The translations under genes and the position numbers were made by a program. Positions 55,783 through 64,000 of a stretch of 64,000 bases of DNA are shown here, piece by piece. How positions within the stretch are numbered: position 1 is the first letter of the stretch; each line of letters starts with the position of its first letter. The notes under the pieces are model-generated. The model saw only the letters and a program-made list of their open reading frames with translations. It was not told the origin of the DNA and ran no database searches. The DNA comes from Fistulifera solaris (lineage: Eukaryota > Bacillariophyta > Bacillariophyceae > Naviculales > Stauroneidaceae), in contig AP026123.1 in NCBI GenBank assembly GCA_030295235.1, forward strand, positions 1,240,001 through 1,304,000. Reading direction: 5' to 3'.

Positions 55783-56285
55783 GTTGATCTTGTTGACGAG
55801 GGCAGGACGCTGTTCGGGTTACTTGTGGTAAAAAAGTGAGATTAAACAATGAGAATGTGGATCATCGCATGTTGTGCGTGTGTGTTCTTTGTGTTGCGTC
55901 GATCGTTGCGGTTCATTTTTGTTTCGGAACAACAAAATTCCTCCTCGGTATCCGGCGGAAGATATGAGTACCGGTTTCACTGTTCATCCCCAGAGTCACG
56001 CCATATAGGTAGACCAGTAATTGACAGTTAAATTTGAAATGTAATTAAAGACCACTTGCAAACACTACACATTGAACGGAAACGACTTGCAATAAACTAA
56101 CTCTAAAACATATAGTTTATAAGCACCGGTTATTGAATGCTAGGCACGAAAACTGTTCACGTTCAAAGGCAAAAAGGTGTTTGCGTGTTGAGTTGTTGAT
56201 ATTTATTTGTGATTTGACATGTTTGCAGTTTACGCTATTGTCAAGCTTTCATGATAATACCCCCGAAAACAGTCCGCGCATTCAT
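55783..56285. other. Divergent intergenic region
   Basis: Between the formamidase start and the sulfotransferase start; no feature recognised. Confidence 0.35.
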
Positions 56286-57341
56286 ATGAAGATTCTAAGG
56301 AACTTACCGAGGACCAAGAAATTGGAAGGTATCTTCGACGTACAAAGGAAAATGAATCCTTCTTTTCTATCGCTCTTGGTTCTAGCAACATCGTCTCTGG
56401 CGTTCTTCGCTTTGAACGTATATCAACTGAGTGCTTGGAATGCTTCATCTCGGGCGATAAGATCATCACAACAAGTAGAAACGAGTAGGATCATTCATCA
56501 TGTGCCGATCCAAATGCGGAGAAAAACACGGGGCAGACTCGTTCAACCCGGAGATTTCATTTATTACAAAGATGACAGACGATGGGATTCGGCGCCCATT
56601 GTCATCGAATCCCATAAATTGGTCTTTTTTACCATTCCCAAGGTCGGCTGCACGGTTTGGAAACAACTATTTCGTCGCATGGAAGGATATTCCGATTGGC
56701 AGGATCAAGACGGAGAGCGTCTGTTGCCGCACAACCCGAACGAAAATGGTTTGAAGTATCTGTACGATTATCCCATTGATAAGGCTAATGAAATCATGAC
56801 CAGTCCCAAGTGGACCAAGGCAATGATGGTGCGCGAACCGAAGCAGCGATTTCTGAGTGCCTTTCTCGATAAAGCAGTCAGCAACGATCACGCTCACATT
56901 ATGGGCAAATGCTGTCAGTTTATGGAAGATCCCCAGCAATGCGTTGATTCGGCGCAAACAGCGTCTGGATTTTTGAATTTGATTAAAACGTGTGAGGATG
57001 ATCATTGGAGAGCTCAGAACGATCGAGTGGACTACAAATATTGGCCTTACATTGACATGGTGTTGCATGTCGAGAAGGCGGAGGAGGATGCGAAAAGACT
57101 GTTACAGAAAATCGGAGCATGGGATGAGTTTGGTCAAACTGGATGGTCTAAAGATCATCAGAGTCCTATATTTGGCAACGCTGCTAAAAGTGCCGGCGAT
57201 CACGCAACCTGGTCGCAGTGGCAGGTATGGAAATGGTACACGCCCGAGGTGGAACGTCAAGTGGAAGCGTTTTACCGAGCGGATTACGAAAATCCGCTCT
57301 TCAATTTCACCACATACGAGTGCTTCACCTGTGTTAAATAA
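56286..57341 (+). CDS. Golgi-type carbohydrate sulfotransferase (Sulfotransfer_2 family), paralog
   Basis: 351 residues from the ATG at 56286; the frame upstream of it offers only a TTG. The type II anchor is SLLVLATSSLAFFALNVY. PAPS-binding motifs: FFTIPKVGCTVWKQLFRRM and MVREPKQRFLSAFLDKAVS. NENGLKYLYDYPIDKANEIM and the ending YENPLFNFTTYECF parallel the sulfotransferase at 37423-38586, so the two are paralogs 18 kb apart. This copy has no intron at the position where the other has one. The likely role is sulfation of cell-wall or secreted glycans. Confidence 0.87.
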   Translation: MKILRNLPRTKKLEGIFDVQRKMNPSFLSLLVLATSSLAFFALNVYQLSAWNASSRAIRSSQQVETSRIIHHVPIQMRRKTRGRLVQPGDFIYYKDDRRWDSAPIVIESHKLVFFTIPKVGCTVWKQLFRRMEGYSDWQDQDGERLLPHNPNENGLKYLYDYPIDKANEIMTSPKWTKAMMVREPKQRFLSAFLDKAVSNDHAHIMGKCCQFMEDPQQCVDSAQTASGFLNLIKTCEDDHWRAQNDRVDYKYWPYIDMVLHVEKAEEDAKRLLQKIGAWDEFGQTGWSKDHQSPIFGNAAKSAGDHATWSQWQVWKWYTPEVERQVEAFYRADYENPLFNFTTYECFTCVK

Positions 57342-57758
57342 TTAGTTAAAGTCATTTGTTGTTTCGATCAACTTCACATTCATTTGGTGAACCATGGGGG
57401 CTCTAGAAATTGTATACTTGTACTGGACAAGAACTACTGGTAACACGGAGAAAGTTAGCTCGTGTCAGTCTATCAATATATATCTTTATGATCACTTTTT
57501 CAGCATCTCGTATCTTTCGAATGGTCACGTGTTCGACTCACGTTTGGCGCTTGTCCGAAGCGTCAATAGCTCAGTGGTAGAGCGTTCGATTGCAGGGCGA
57601 TGTCCTTTTGCTTTTTCGACGTGTTCAGTGCCAGTTGATGTCGCAAAGCTTCCTTTTAGGATTCCATAGACCGTTATACACGGATTGGCGATAGGCAAAA
57701 GTTATCATCTTCTCTTTTCGAAGTCGTCGGAAAATCCAAACAAAATGCTTTGACGACC
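57342..57758. other. Intergenic region containing a tRNA-like fragment
   Basis: Between two sulfotransferase genes. The only feature is the tRNA-like stretch at 57560-57595. Confidence 0.45.
57560..57595 (+). tRNA. tRNA-Cys(GCA)-like 5' half
   Basis: GCGTCAA (acceptor 5' strand), TA, GCTC-AGTGGTA-GAGC (D arm), then G-TTCGA-TTGCAG (anticodon stem 5' strand and loop with GCA) match the 5' half of a tRNA-Cys. The internal A box is intact. Downstream I cannot find the matching 3' strand of the anticodon stem, a T arm with GGTTCRA, or TTGACGC at a normal distance. It is therefore a fragment, or a tRNA with an unusual intron and divergent 3' half, rather than a standard tRNA gene. Confidence 0.45.
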
Positions 57759-59108
57759 ATGAGATTAAATCGACTTTTTCTTGTCAATCTTGTAGTCATT
57801 GTTGATTTGATCGCTTATTTCTACATCAAAGCTTCCTTTGGAGTCGGTGGTGAAGCTTTAGAAACAGCGCTTGTCAAAACGACTGAGGAGCAAACCGTGT
57901 CGTCGATAGAGTCAACAAACTTGGAAAGAGCCCATGAAAACGCCGTTCGCTCTAGTACCGGATCTGTGAGGAAATTCAAAGAACCATTGTTGCCTCATAA
58001 GGTCACCTATGCCCCGACGGGCGGGAAGCTTCCAGAGGACGGGTTTGACACGTACGACGAGACTGCATGGAATAAACTGGATAACGGAACATGTTTATTC
58101 GACGATGACGAAGAAGATCAAGCATTTGAATGGCAAAGGAACTCTCCGTACGCAATACTGTTAGGCACAATGAAAGGCGGGACACATGCATTGTCAGAAT
58201 ACTTGTGGCAGCATCCGCTGATAGCCGCACCCAAGAAAGTAGAGAAAAATGGCCATGAGCTCCATTTCTTCGACAGCCGCAGCTTTGAGAGAGGAAAAAT
58301 GGGAATTCCGAGAAAAGCCAATCAACTGTCTTACGCTATGAAAGTGCATAAAATGTACCCGGATTTCTTTTACACAAAAGAAAGTATGTATACGATTCAT
58401 GATTCACCACGATACCTGGTTTGGAGTGACCGAATTCCTGAAGCAATCATGTGTGTGACCCCTTGGTCGAAGCTAATCGCCGTTCTCAGGGATCCAGTCG
58501 AACGCGTGATATCGCACTATCGCTTTCAAGATCAAGGTAGGTCTCAAATCTCACGTTTCGTATGTAGTGTTCCGGAACGCATATTAACTCAACCGTTGCT
58601 AGCTCGATTTCGGAAAAACATACCTATGGTAGATTGGGAGACGTGGATACAGGATGACATTGAGCGGTTGAAACGAGCGGGAGTACTTCAAGATTGGAAT
58701 CGAGTAGATTTTGACGAATTTTCGGGCTCGGAAGCTGAACTGATTGCATGGAAGAAATATCTTCGGTCGCCTACCACCCAGATGATTGTTGGCCGTGGGC
58801 TTTACTCGCTGCAAATTGAGCATTATTTTGCGGCTATGGACAAAGTGGGGAAACCTCGGTCAGATTTATTGGTCATTCGGTCAGAGGAACTTCGAGACGA
58901 AACGCAGCTGGTCTACAATCGAGTTATTGACTTTCTTAGCCTTCCTCAACATGTCCTCGACGATACGGAAGCAAAACATGAGACTCAGAAGAGCTCTATT
59001 CCGATTCCAAGTGACTTGCGGAAACAGCTGGAAGAGTTATACAGGCCCTACAACCGGCGACTAAATGAACTTTTGGACTGGAACAACGTTTGGGATTACA
59101 ACAATTAA
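57759..59108 (+). CDS. Sulfotransferase (Sulfotransfer_1, heparan-sulfate-type)
   Basis: A second class of PAPS-dependent sulfotransferase. The start is the ATG at 57759. The signal anchor is LFLVNLVVIVDLIAYFYI. The PAPS loop is ILLGTMKGGTHALSEYL, followed by KNGHELHFFD and the 3'-phosphate motif AVLRDPVERVISHYRF; the C-terminal ends PYNRRLNELLDWNNVW, typical of NDST/HS3ST-like domains. A 66 bp intron is predicted at 58537-58602 (GTAGGT...GCTAG). It is a multiple of three with no stop, and its removal gives FQDQARFRKNIPMVDW, a better family fit. It sits 417 bp after a Sulfotransfer_2 gene on the same strand, suggesting a shared role in glycan sulfation. Confidence 0.85.
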   Translation: MRLNRLFLVNLVVIVDLIAYFYIKASFGVGGEALETALVKTTEEQTVSSIESTNLERAHENAVRSSTGSVRKFKEPLLPHKVTYAPTGGKLPEDGFDTYDETAWNKLDNGTCLFDDDEEDQAFEWQRNSPYAILLGTMKGGTHALSEYLWQHPLIAAPKKVEKNGHELHFFDSRSFERGKMGIPRKANQLSYAMKVHKMYPDFFYTKESMYTIHDSPRYLVWSDRIPEAIMCVTPWSKLIAVLRDPVERVISHYRFQDQGRSQISRFVCSVPERILTQPLLARFRKNIPMVDWETWIQDDIERLKRAGVLQDWNRVDFDEFSGSEAELIAWKKYLRSPTTQMIVGRGLYSLQIEHYFAAMDKVGKPRSDLLVIRSEELRDETQLVYNRVIDFLSLPQHVLDDTEAKHETQKSSIPIPSDLRKQLEELYRPYNRRLNELLDWNNVWDYNN

Positions 59109-59123
59109 TGGGAAATATTGATT

Positions 59124-62083
59124 CTAAAGCGGTGTCATGTGGGTCAGTGCAGCACTCGTTCCGCTTTTCGACAAACTTACAGCACGAGCGTTCGTCCTCG
59201 CACGAGAGTGGTGGAGAAGATCGGCTAACAGAGCGCTTGCTGTTGAATCAGCTCCAGCACTCGGTCCCTGGACTACCAGAGGGTATGTCATGTGTCTATG
59301 AGTGAAGAAACGGACGCATTCACAGCTAGGCGGTGTCACTGCAAAAATGTGATGATCGGGCACTTCAACAAATCTGATGTCAACCTCACTAGTCGCTATA
59401 TCCACACTAGAAATCTGTCTGATAACACAACCCTTTGCCCTAGCTTCGTCTACGCGTTTCTTCACATTGTCATCTATCTCCTGTGTTAAGTTGAGGAAAT
59501 CAGAGGTTTCACCGAGTAACTTGTCGCTTGCCCCAAGGATGTCTTCAGTCTCAAGGTGATGAATTCCAAGCTCTCTGGAAAGAATCATAAGTACACGGGC
59601 AGTATATTCGTTATTCAAATCCTTTGTCGGGTCTTCTTCCATTAGACCCAAATCTATAGCCTCTTTAACGGCTTGGCTAAAGGAGCATTCACTTTGAAAG
59701 TCTGTTGATGGCGAAATGCCATGATTTCCGTCGGAATGTCCTTTGCTTGTCTGCTGGTCAAATGCGCTACAGCGACTTGTATCAGCGGGAGGAGAGACAC
59801 GAAACATGATGTAGGAAAGCGAGACAGAAAAGATGCCATCAACCCGACGAATCTTGTCGCCGGTATGAAGCAGTGTACGCGTGGTATTAATGATAGGCAA
59901 TCCTCCTCCGACAGTCACTTCACGGAGATAATTTGCCGACTGTTTCCCAAAGGCTTTCTCAGCTTTACTTATTTCGTTGCGTTGCTCCTTTGGTCCTGAA
60001 AGTCCAGTATTATTGGCGGTTACAACGTCAACACCCGCGCGAAGCCACGTCGCATGATACTTTCCAACTTCTTCGTCGTTAGTACAATCGAACACGACGT
60101 GATTCGTACATTCATTTCGAAAGAGACGCTCTAACAAAGTTGATATTCCTCCAGGTTTCGGAATGGCTTTATCGCCATCATGGGTGACCTCACTGCCGCC
60201 TGTTACGTTGTTGAAGGATTCCAATGTAATAGATCCAGCGCCGCCATCCACATCTTGTTCCAGGCATATTATTTCACTGCTGCTGCCTTGGTCAAGCACT
60301 GCAACTATTTGCAAGTCGACTTCGTAAGTGTATCGTAAAGCCGTGCGACGTTCTTGCAAAAGCTTGAGCAAGGAATCGCCGAGTTCATTCATGCCAATAA
60401 TAGCCACACGTATTGTGGTGTGCGAAAGGCGGAAAGCAGCGTGCACCGCTCTAAGAGCACGAGCGGAATCTTCCGCGCTCACGACAGCGGATATGTTCCG
60501 CTCAGAGGAGCCTTGCGCAATCGCCAACACATTGATTTTAGCATCCCCCAGGGCAGAGAAGAATCTCCCGGAAACACCTGTTTGTTGCGACATCCCATCA
60601 CCTACGGCTGCAATGACTGAGCAAGGTGCTTTCAAATCAATATTGGTGATTCGATTATTTCGTAGTTCCGTGGAGAACTCTTCTTCAATGGCGATCTTTG
60701 CCGCTTTGGCGTCTGACTCGACAAGCGCGAAAGTAACGGAGTGTTCCGACGACGCTTGTGAAATTAGAATGACGTTCACATTTATGGCTTCTAAAGAACT
60801 GAAGATCCTTCGTAGAATACCACGGACACCTATCATTCCAGAACCTTCAACATTAATAAGAGCCATGTTTTCGATGCTTGTGAATCCGCAAACAGCCTTT
60901 TCCTTGTTCTGCAAAGAAGTCGAACGAGTGAAGATCCGTGTGCCACGAAAACTGGCATTGAATGTATTGCGAATATAGATAGGAATCTGGGGCTCGGACA
61001 TGATAGCCGGTTGCATTGTTTTCGGATGAATTACTTTAGCACCAAAGAAAGCGAGCTCCATTGCTTCATTGTAAGAAACTTCATCGAGAACTTGTGCCAA
61101 AGGCACTCGGCGAGGATCTGCCGACAGCACACCGTCCACATCGGTCCAAATCTGTATACTGTTTGCCTGTAGTAGTCGACCCATAATAGCAGCCGAGTAA
61201 TCTGATCCATCACGTTTAAGAGTGCAGGCGACTCCATGTGTATTCGAAGCGACGTAGCCTGTGACAATGAAATGAAGCATTTTCTCCGTGTCGTCGCTGC
61301 TTCCTTGCTTTGCTTGAAGCTCCTCCTTGGCTTGCTGGAACACAGATTCAAGTTTTCTTAATGATTCGTCCCAAACGACTGCTCCATCCTGGACAGCTTC
61401 ATCTTCGTCAATGGTGATGACGCGTCGTGCATCCAAAAATACAAAGTCGTGATGGACCTCGCTCACAAGATCTTGCAAGGCATCCGCCGACACCACCTTT
61501 ACTTTGTTGGCTCGTTGATTGGATCGCTTCTGCAACAAAGCAGCTAAGATCTGCGCCGACCATACTTCTCCAAATCCTGAAACTAATTCACGAATGCGTT
61601 CGGCCTCCCACTTCATGAGCGACACTGTCTTGAGAATATCACTCACGTTGGCAAGATCTTGCTGTACAATACCCAGCAGTTTGTCGCGAGTTTCGGGCTC
61701 ATCCTGGAACAGAATCCCTAAGCACTCGTCGTGCTTGCGCAAGACGAGTGTGATGCATTCCTCTTGGGGAGCTTGATCACGCTTGGCGGCATGCTTGACG
61801 GAATCGAGCAAAGATCCGTGACTTTCGGCTTTCCACCCATGGCCGAAACGACGACTGCGAGATGACAATCTGTATTACCAAGCGATGATGACAGGGATAC
61901 GTCGCCGTTCGAATCGGAAATCCCCAACTGATCTTCGACGATCCGAGCTGCTCGAAGGAAGCATTCAGCATTTGCGACAGAGGTTCCGCCGAACTTGTGA
62001 ACTTGCCATTTGAGGCCATCAAACCCAACGTACGACTGTTGACTCGCATCTTCAATCGAAACAAGGCGCGACGAGGACGACAT
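59124..62083 (-). CDS. Bifunctional aspartokinase / homoserine dehydrogenase
   Basis: Catalyses the first and third steps of the aspartate pathway to Lys, Thr, Met and Ile. The N-terminal kinase has HKFGGTSVANAE, AVVVSAMGGKPKVTDLLLDS, RDGSDYSAAIMGRLLQA and WTDVDGVLSADPR. Two ACT-type regulatory domains follow (NVEGSGMIGVRGILRRIF; VIAAVGDGMSQQTGVSGRFF). The dehydrogenase starts RVAIIGMNELGDSLLKLL and shows VVTANNTGLSGP, LREVTVGGGLPIINTTR and GLMEEDPTKDLN. The layout is that of ThrA/MetL and plant AK-HSDH, ~985 residues. One frame change falls at the A run 61810-61812. The ATG at 62083 is preceded by an in-frame stop and lies only ~30 residues before KFGGTSV, leaving no room for a bipartite plastid presequence, so the protein may be cytosolic unless a 5' exon is missed. 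It ends 15 bp from the convergent sulfotransferase. Confidence 0.95.
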
Positions 62084-62680
62084 TCTTCTGTTCTTATTTC
62101 AGACTATATTTGCATGTAATTTAGACGCCAGAAAGAAGGTCGAAGTAGCGAAACGATTGATGAAGGTTGACGTCGTTTTGTTGGAAGTTTTGCAGGAGCG
62201 AAAAAACGAGTGGATGGAATGTGTCATCGATCCGCTTTCCGCACATATGTCTCAAACAATAATATGATGTGAGGCACCGAGTGGCATTCATTTCACGTTT
62301 CCTGCTTAACCGCGTGTGACGGTGTGACCAGTGACCAGTGACGGTACTGAGTACTGGAGAGACTAGGGACTAAAAAAGCGGTGAGCCACGAGCAACTAAG
62401 CCTTACGAAAAGTAAGGCGTTGGCAGCTTAAGCTTTCTGTCGACTTAGCTCTTTTAAAGAAACAAGAACTTTCATTTGTAGTAATCTCGTAAATCTATCT
62501 GACATTGACGTGTTTCAAAATCAGGAAAATTAAAGACAAGGTCTTTTTGTCATCAAGATTCCTTATTTTCTATTTCCGCAATCTGCTTTGTGTTTTCATC
62601 AGCAATCGCTATGGGTTTTAGTTCGATAGTGATGTTCTCCGCTTCTTTATCATCAATCCCTCTATATCGTGTGTGCCCTT
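62084..62680. other. Intergenic region
   Basis: A perfect short hairpin GCCTTAC-GAAAA-GTAAGGC lies at 62400-62418, and short CCAGTGA direct repeats lie near 62330. No gene seen. Confidence 0.4.
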
Positions 62681-63664
62681 TTAGACAACTCCGTCCGGCT
62701 TGTGGGTCAGTTCTATCCATAGCGACAAGAATCGATTCGAATTGTTTTGATTGTTTTCTTCATTGCCGGTGGGCTGCGGCGCACTGCTACGATGTTTACT
62801 TGCTGGTGATCGGACTGTTTCAATCTTTTTCTCTTCGTTTGTATCCTCTTCCTCCATCACCAGCATGTTACGAATTGACATTTTCTTGTCGTTTTCATCA
62901 GAATCATCGTCGGAATCATCGTCCATCTCTTGCGCCGGTTCGTCTCCTCTTAAAGGGTTAGTTCTCGAATTAAAGTACGGCGGTGGATGTTGACTCGGGT
63001 TTTCGTTGCCTGGTATTCGACGCTCGGAAAAGAGTCGCTTTCGCGATACGGGTGAGCGTGGTTGTGGCTCGTCTTGATCATCATTCACCAATGTACTATT
63101 CACGGGAAAGGATTCTGACGGCTGCGATGATAGCATTCCCCCTGTCTGCCTCGATTGAGTAATATATTGTTTCAGAAGGCGATGGTGATGGGTTGGATCT
63201 TGAAGTACTTTTGCTACATCTCCGCTGGGTGGCTTTCGGTGACGCAACAATTCCGCGGTCGATGCCAATTTCCAACTGTCCAAGACGCGCTTTACCTCCA
63301 CAGAATCATTGATGGAAGACGGTTTGCCTATGATCGCCATGCCGTGTCCACCAATGACGTCCAAAGTCCCGACGTGAAAGCAAATGGCGTGTTTATCCCG
63401 GGATACGCCCGACTGACCCGAGGCTACGATATTGCACTGTTTCATACTGACTAAGGTTCCCGTCCGCAATGTTCCATTCAATTCATCGTAGAAAACTTCT
63501 ACAAAGAATTTTTTATCCGACAAAGTGACAACGTTGCTGTTTGGTCGAATCGCAATCACTTGAACGACTTGCGAGGAACGGTCTTGTGGCTTTTTTTGCT
63601 TGTGATACAGCAAAGCTGACACGACACGTTCTTCGATCCACGGATCACTGAGTAAACTTGCCAT
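62681..63664 (-). CDS. OB-fold protein resembling the RPA1 N-terminal domain
   Basis: 327 residues in one frame from an ATG. Residues 25-125 look like an OB fold of the RPA70N type: QVVQVIAIRPNSNVVTLSD, then GTLVSMKQCNIV, a charged loop, and HVGTLDVIGGHGMAIIGKP, parallel to the RPA1 pattern VLQVINIRP...LEVL...IGNP. The rest is disordered, with a bipartite-type basic cluster (SRKRLFSERR) and an acidic run (MDDDSDDDSDENDKK). The RPA1 zinc finger and the two main DNA-binding OB folds are absent, so this is not RPA1 itself. A partial role in checkpoint or ssDNA-protein interactions is only an inference. Confidence 0.5.
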   Translation of the reverse strand: MASLLSDPWIEERVVSALLYHKQKKPQDRSSQVVQVIAIRPNSNVVTLSDKKFFVEVFYDELNGTLRTGTLVSMKQCNIVASGQSGVSRDKHAICFHVGTLDVIGGHGMAIIGKPSSINDSVEVKRVLDSWKLASTAELLRHRKPPSGDVAKVLQDPTHHHRLLKQYITQSRQTGGMLSSQPSESFPVNSTLVNDDQDEPQPRSPVSRKRLFSERRIPGNENPSQHPPPYFNSRTNPLRGDEPAQEMDDDSDDDSDENDKKMSIRNMLVMEEEDTNEEKKIETVRSPASKHRSSAPQPTGNEENNQNNSNRFLSLWIELTHKPDGVV

Positions 63665-64000
63665 TCCTTTCTTTCTTTATTTCTACTTTAAATTGTTATC
63701 GCATTGTGGATTCAATGGTTGTTAATGCTGAGAAGTATTTTCTTTGCAAGCAGCTTTATCACTTGTTTCTCCACGAAATGCATTGCTGCATGAAAGGACG
63801 TTTTTAAAAAATTCTGCCTCTCAGTACAAGTTTCTACGTAGAGCCTACGGCGAGGCAGAATTTTAACGTCGTTTCAGTAAAAAACTTACTACGTACTCCG
63901 TAGCATTTAATCGCGATCGCGTACAACCTACACTTTACCATCATAGTGAAAATGACAGTCGACGATACGGATGCGTATCGACGCAAATAGTTGCGTTTCA
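63665..64000. repeat. Intergenic region with long inverted repeat and partial dispersed motif
   Basis: AAAATTCTGCCTC (63808-63820) and its perfect complement GAGGCAGAATTTT (63852-63864) form a 13 bp stem with a 31-base loop. The pairing extends to GACGTT/AACGTC if a five-base bulge is allowed. A half-copy of the dispersed motif (ACACTTTACCATCATAGTGAA) lies at about 63930-63950. No gene seen. Confidence 0.6.

Overview
This window looks like nuclear DNA of a photosynthetic stramenopile, most likely a pennate diatom of the Phaeodactylum type. The signs are compact genes with 58-78 bp GT-AG introns (339 and 139 bp in actin), a DUF6824 plus helicase-associated-domain protein, a bifunctional aspartokinase-homoserine dehydrogenase, and at least three proteins whose N-termini look like diatom bipartite plastid presequences (signal peptide, then an ASAFAP-like Phe). 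The species is inferred from style, not proven.

Layout. 1-2.5 kb: a papain-like protease cut by the left edge and a membrane protein. 2.5-4 kb: a tandem array of about 230 bp units. 4-11.3 kb: an ORC3-like protein, a DYRK kinase, a DUF6824/HA protein and a stand-alone P-type ATPase actuator domain. 11.8-19.8 kb: two actin genes head to head around a membrane protein and two tandem SOUL genes. 19.9-26.7 kb: a plastid RsmD-like methyltransferase, a disordered protein, an RLP7-like ribosome factor, a coiled-coil protein, a palindromic minisatellite and an acidic protein. 27-30.4 kb: two convergent, probably plastid-targeted AAAP transporters. 31-38.6 kb: MOB, a secreted ankyrin protein, a Polycomb PCGF/RAWUL-like protein and a Golgi-type sulfotransferase. 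39.3-43.9 kb: two orphan genes and an intron-bearing piggyBac-like transposase. 44-64 kb: LRAT-like, PrsW-like protease, Cys-rich/KH protein, formamidase, two more sulfotransferases, aspartokinase-homoserine dehydrogenase and an OB-fold protein.

The genes do not form one pathway. Themes are housekeeping (replication, ribosome biogenesis, actin, Hippo/MOB and DYRK signalling, amino-acid synthesis and transport) and polysaccharide sulfation (three sulfotransferases). Local duplication is common: actin (inverted), SOUL (direct), AAAP (inverted) and sulfotransferases.

Two cautions. Many clearly conserved genes change frame by one base at a mononucleotide run. The concentration in such runs suggests base-call or assembly errors, so coordinates are given for the whole gene and the frame changes are noted. 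I found no defence island, CRISPR array or obvious new multi-gene system. The most unusual signals are the actin pair, identical from start to stop codon including introns; a dispersed roughly 60 bp intergenic motif; the 17 bp palindrome array; and the actuator-only ATPase.
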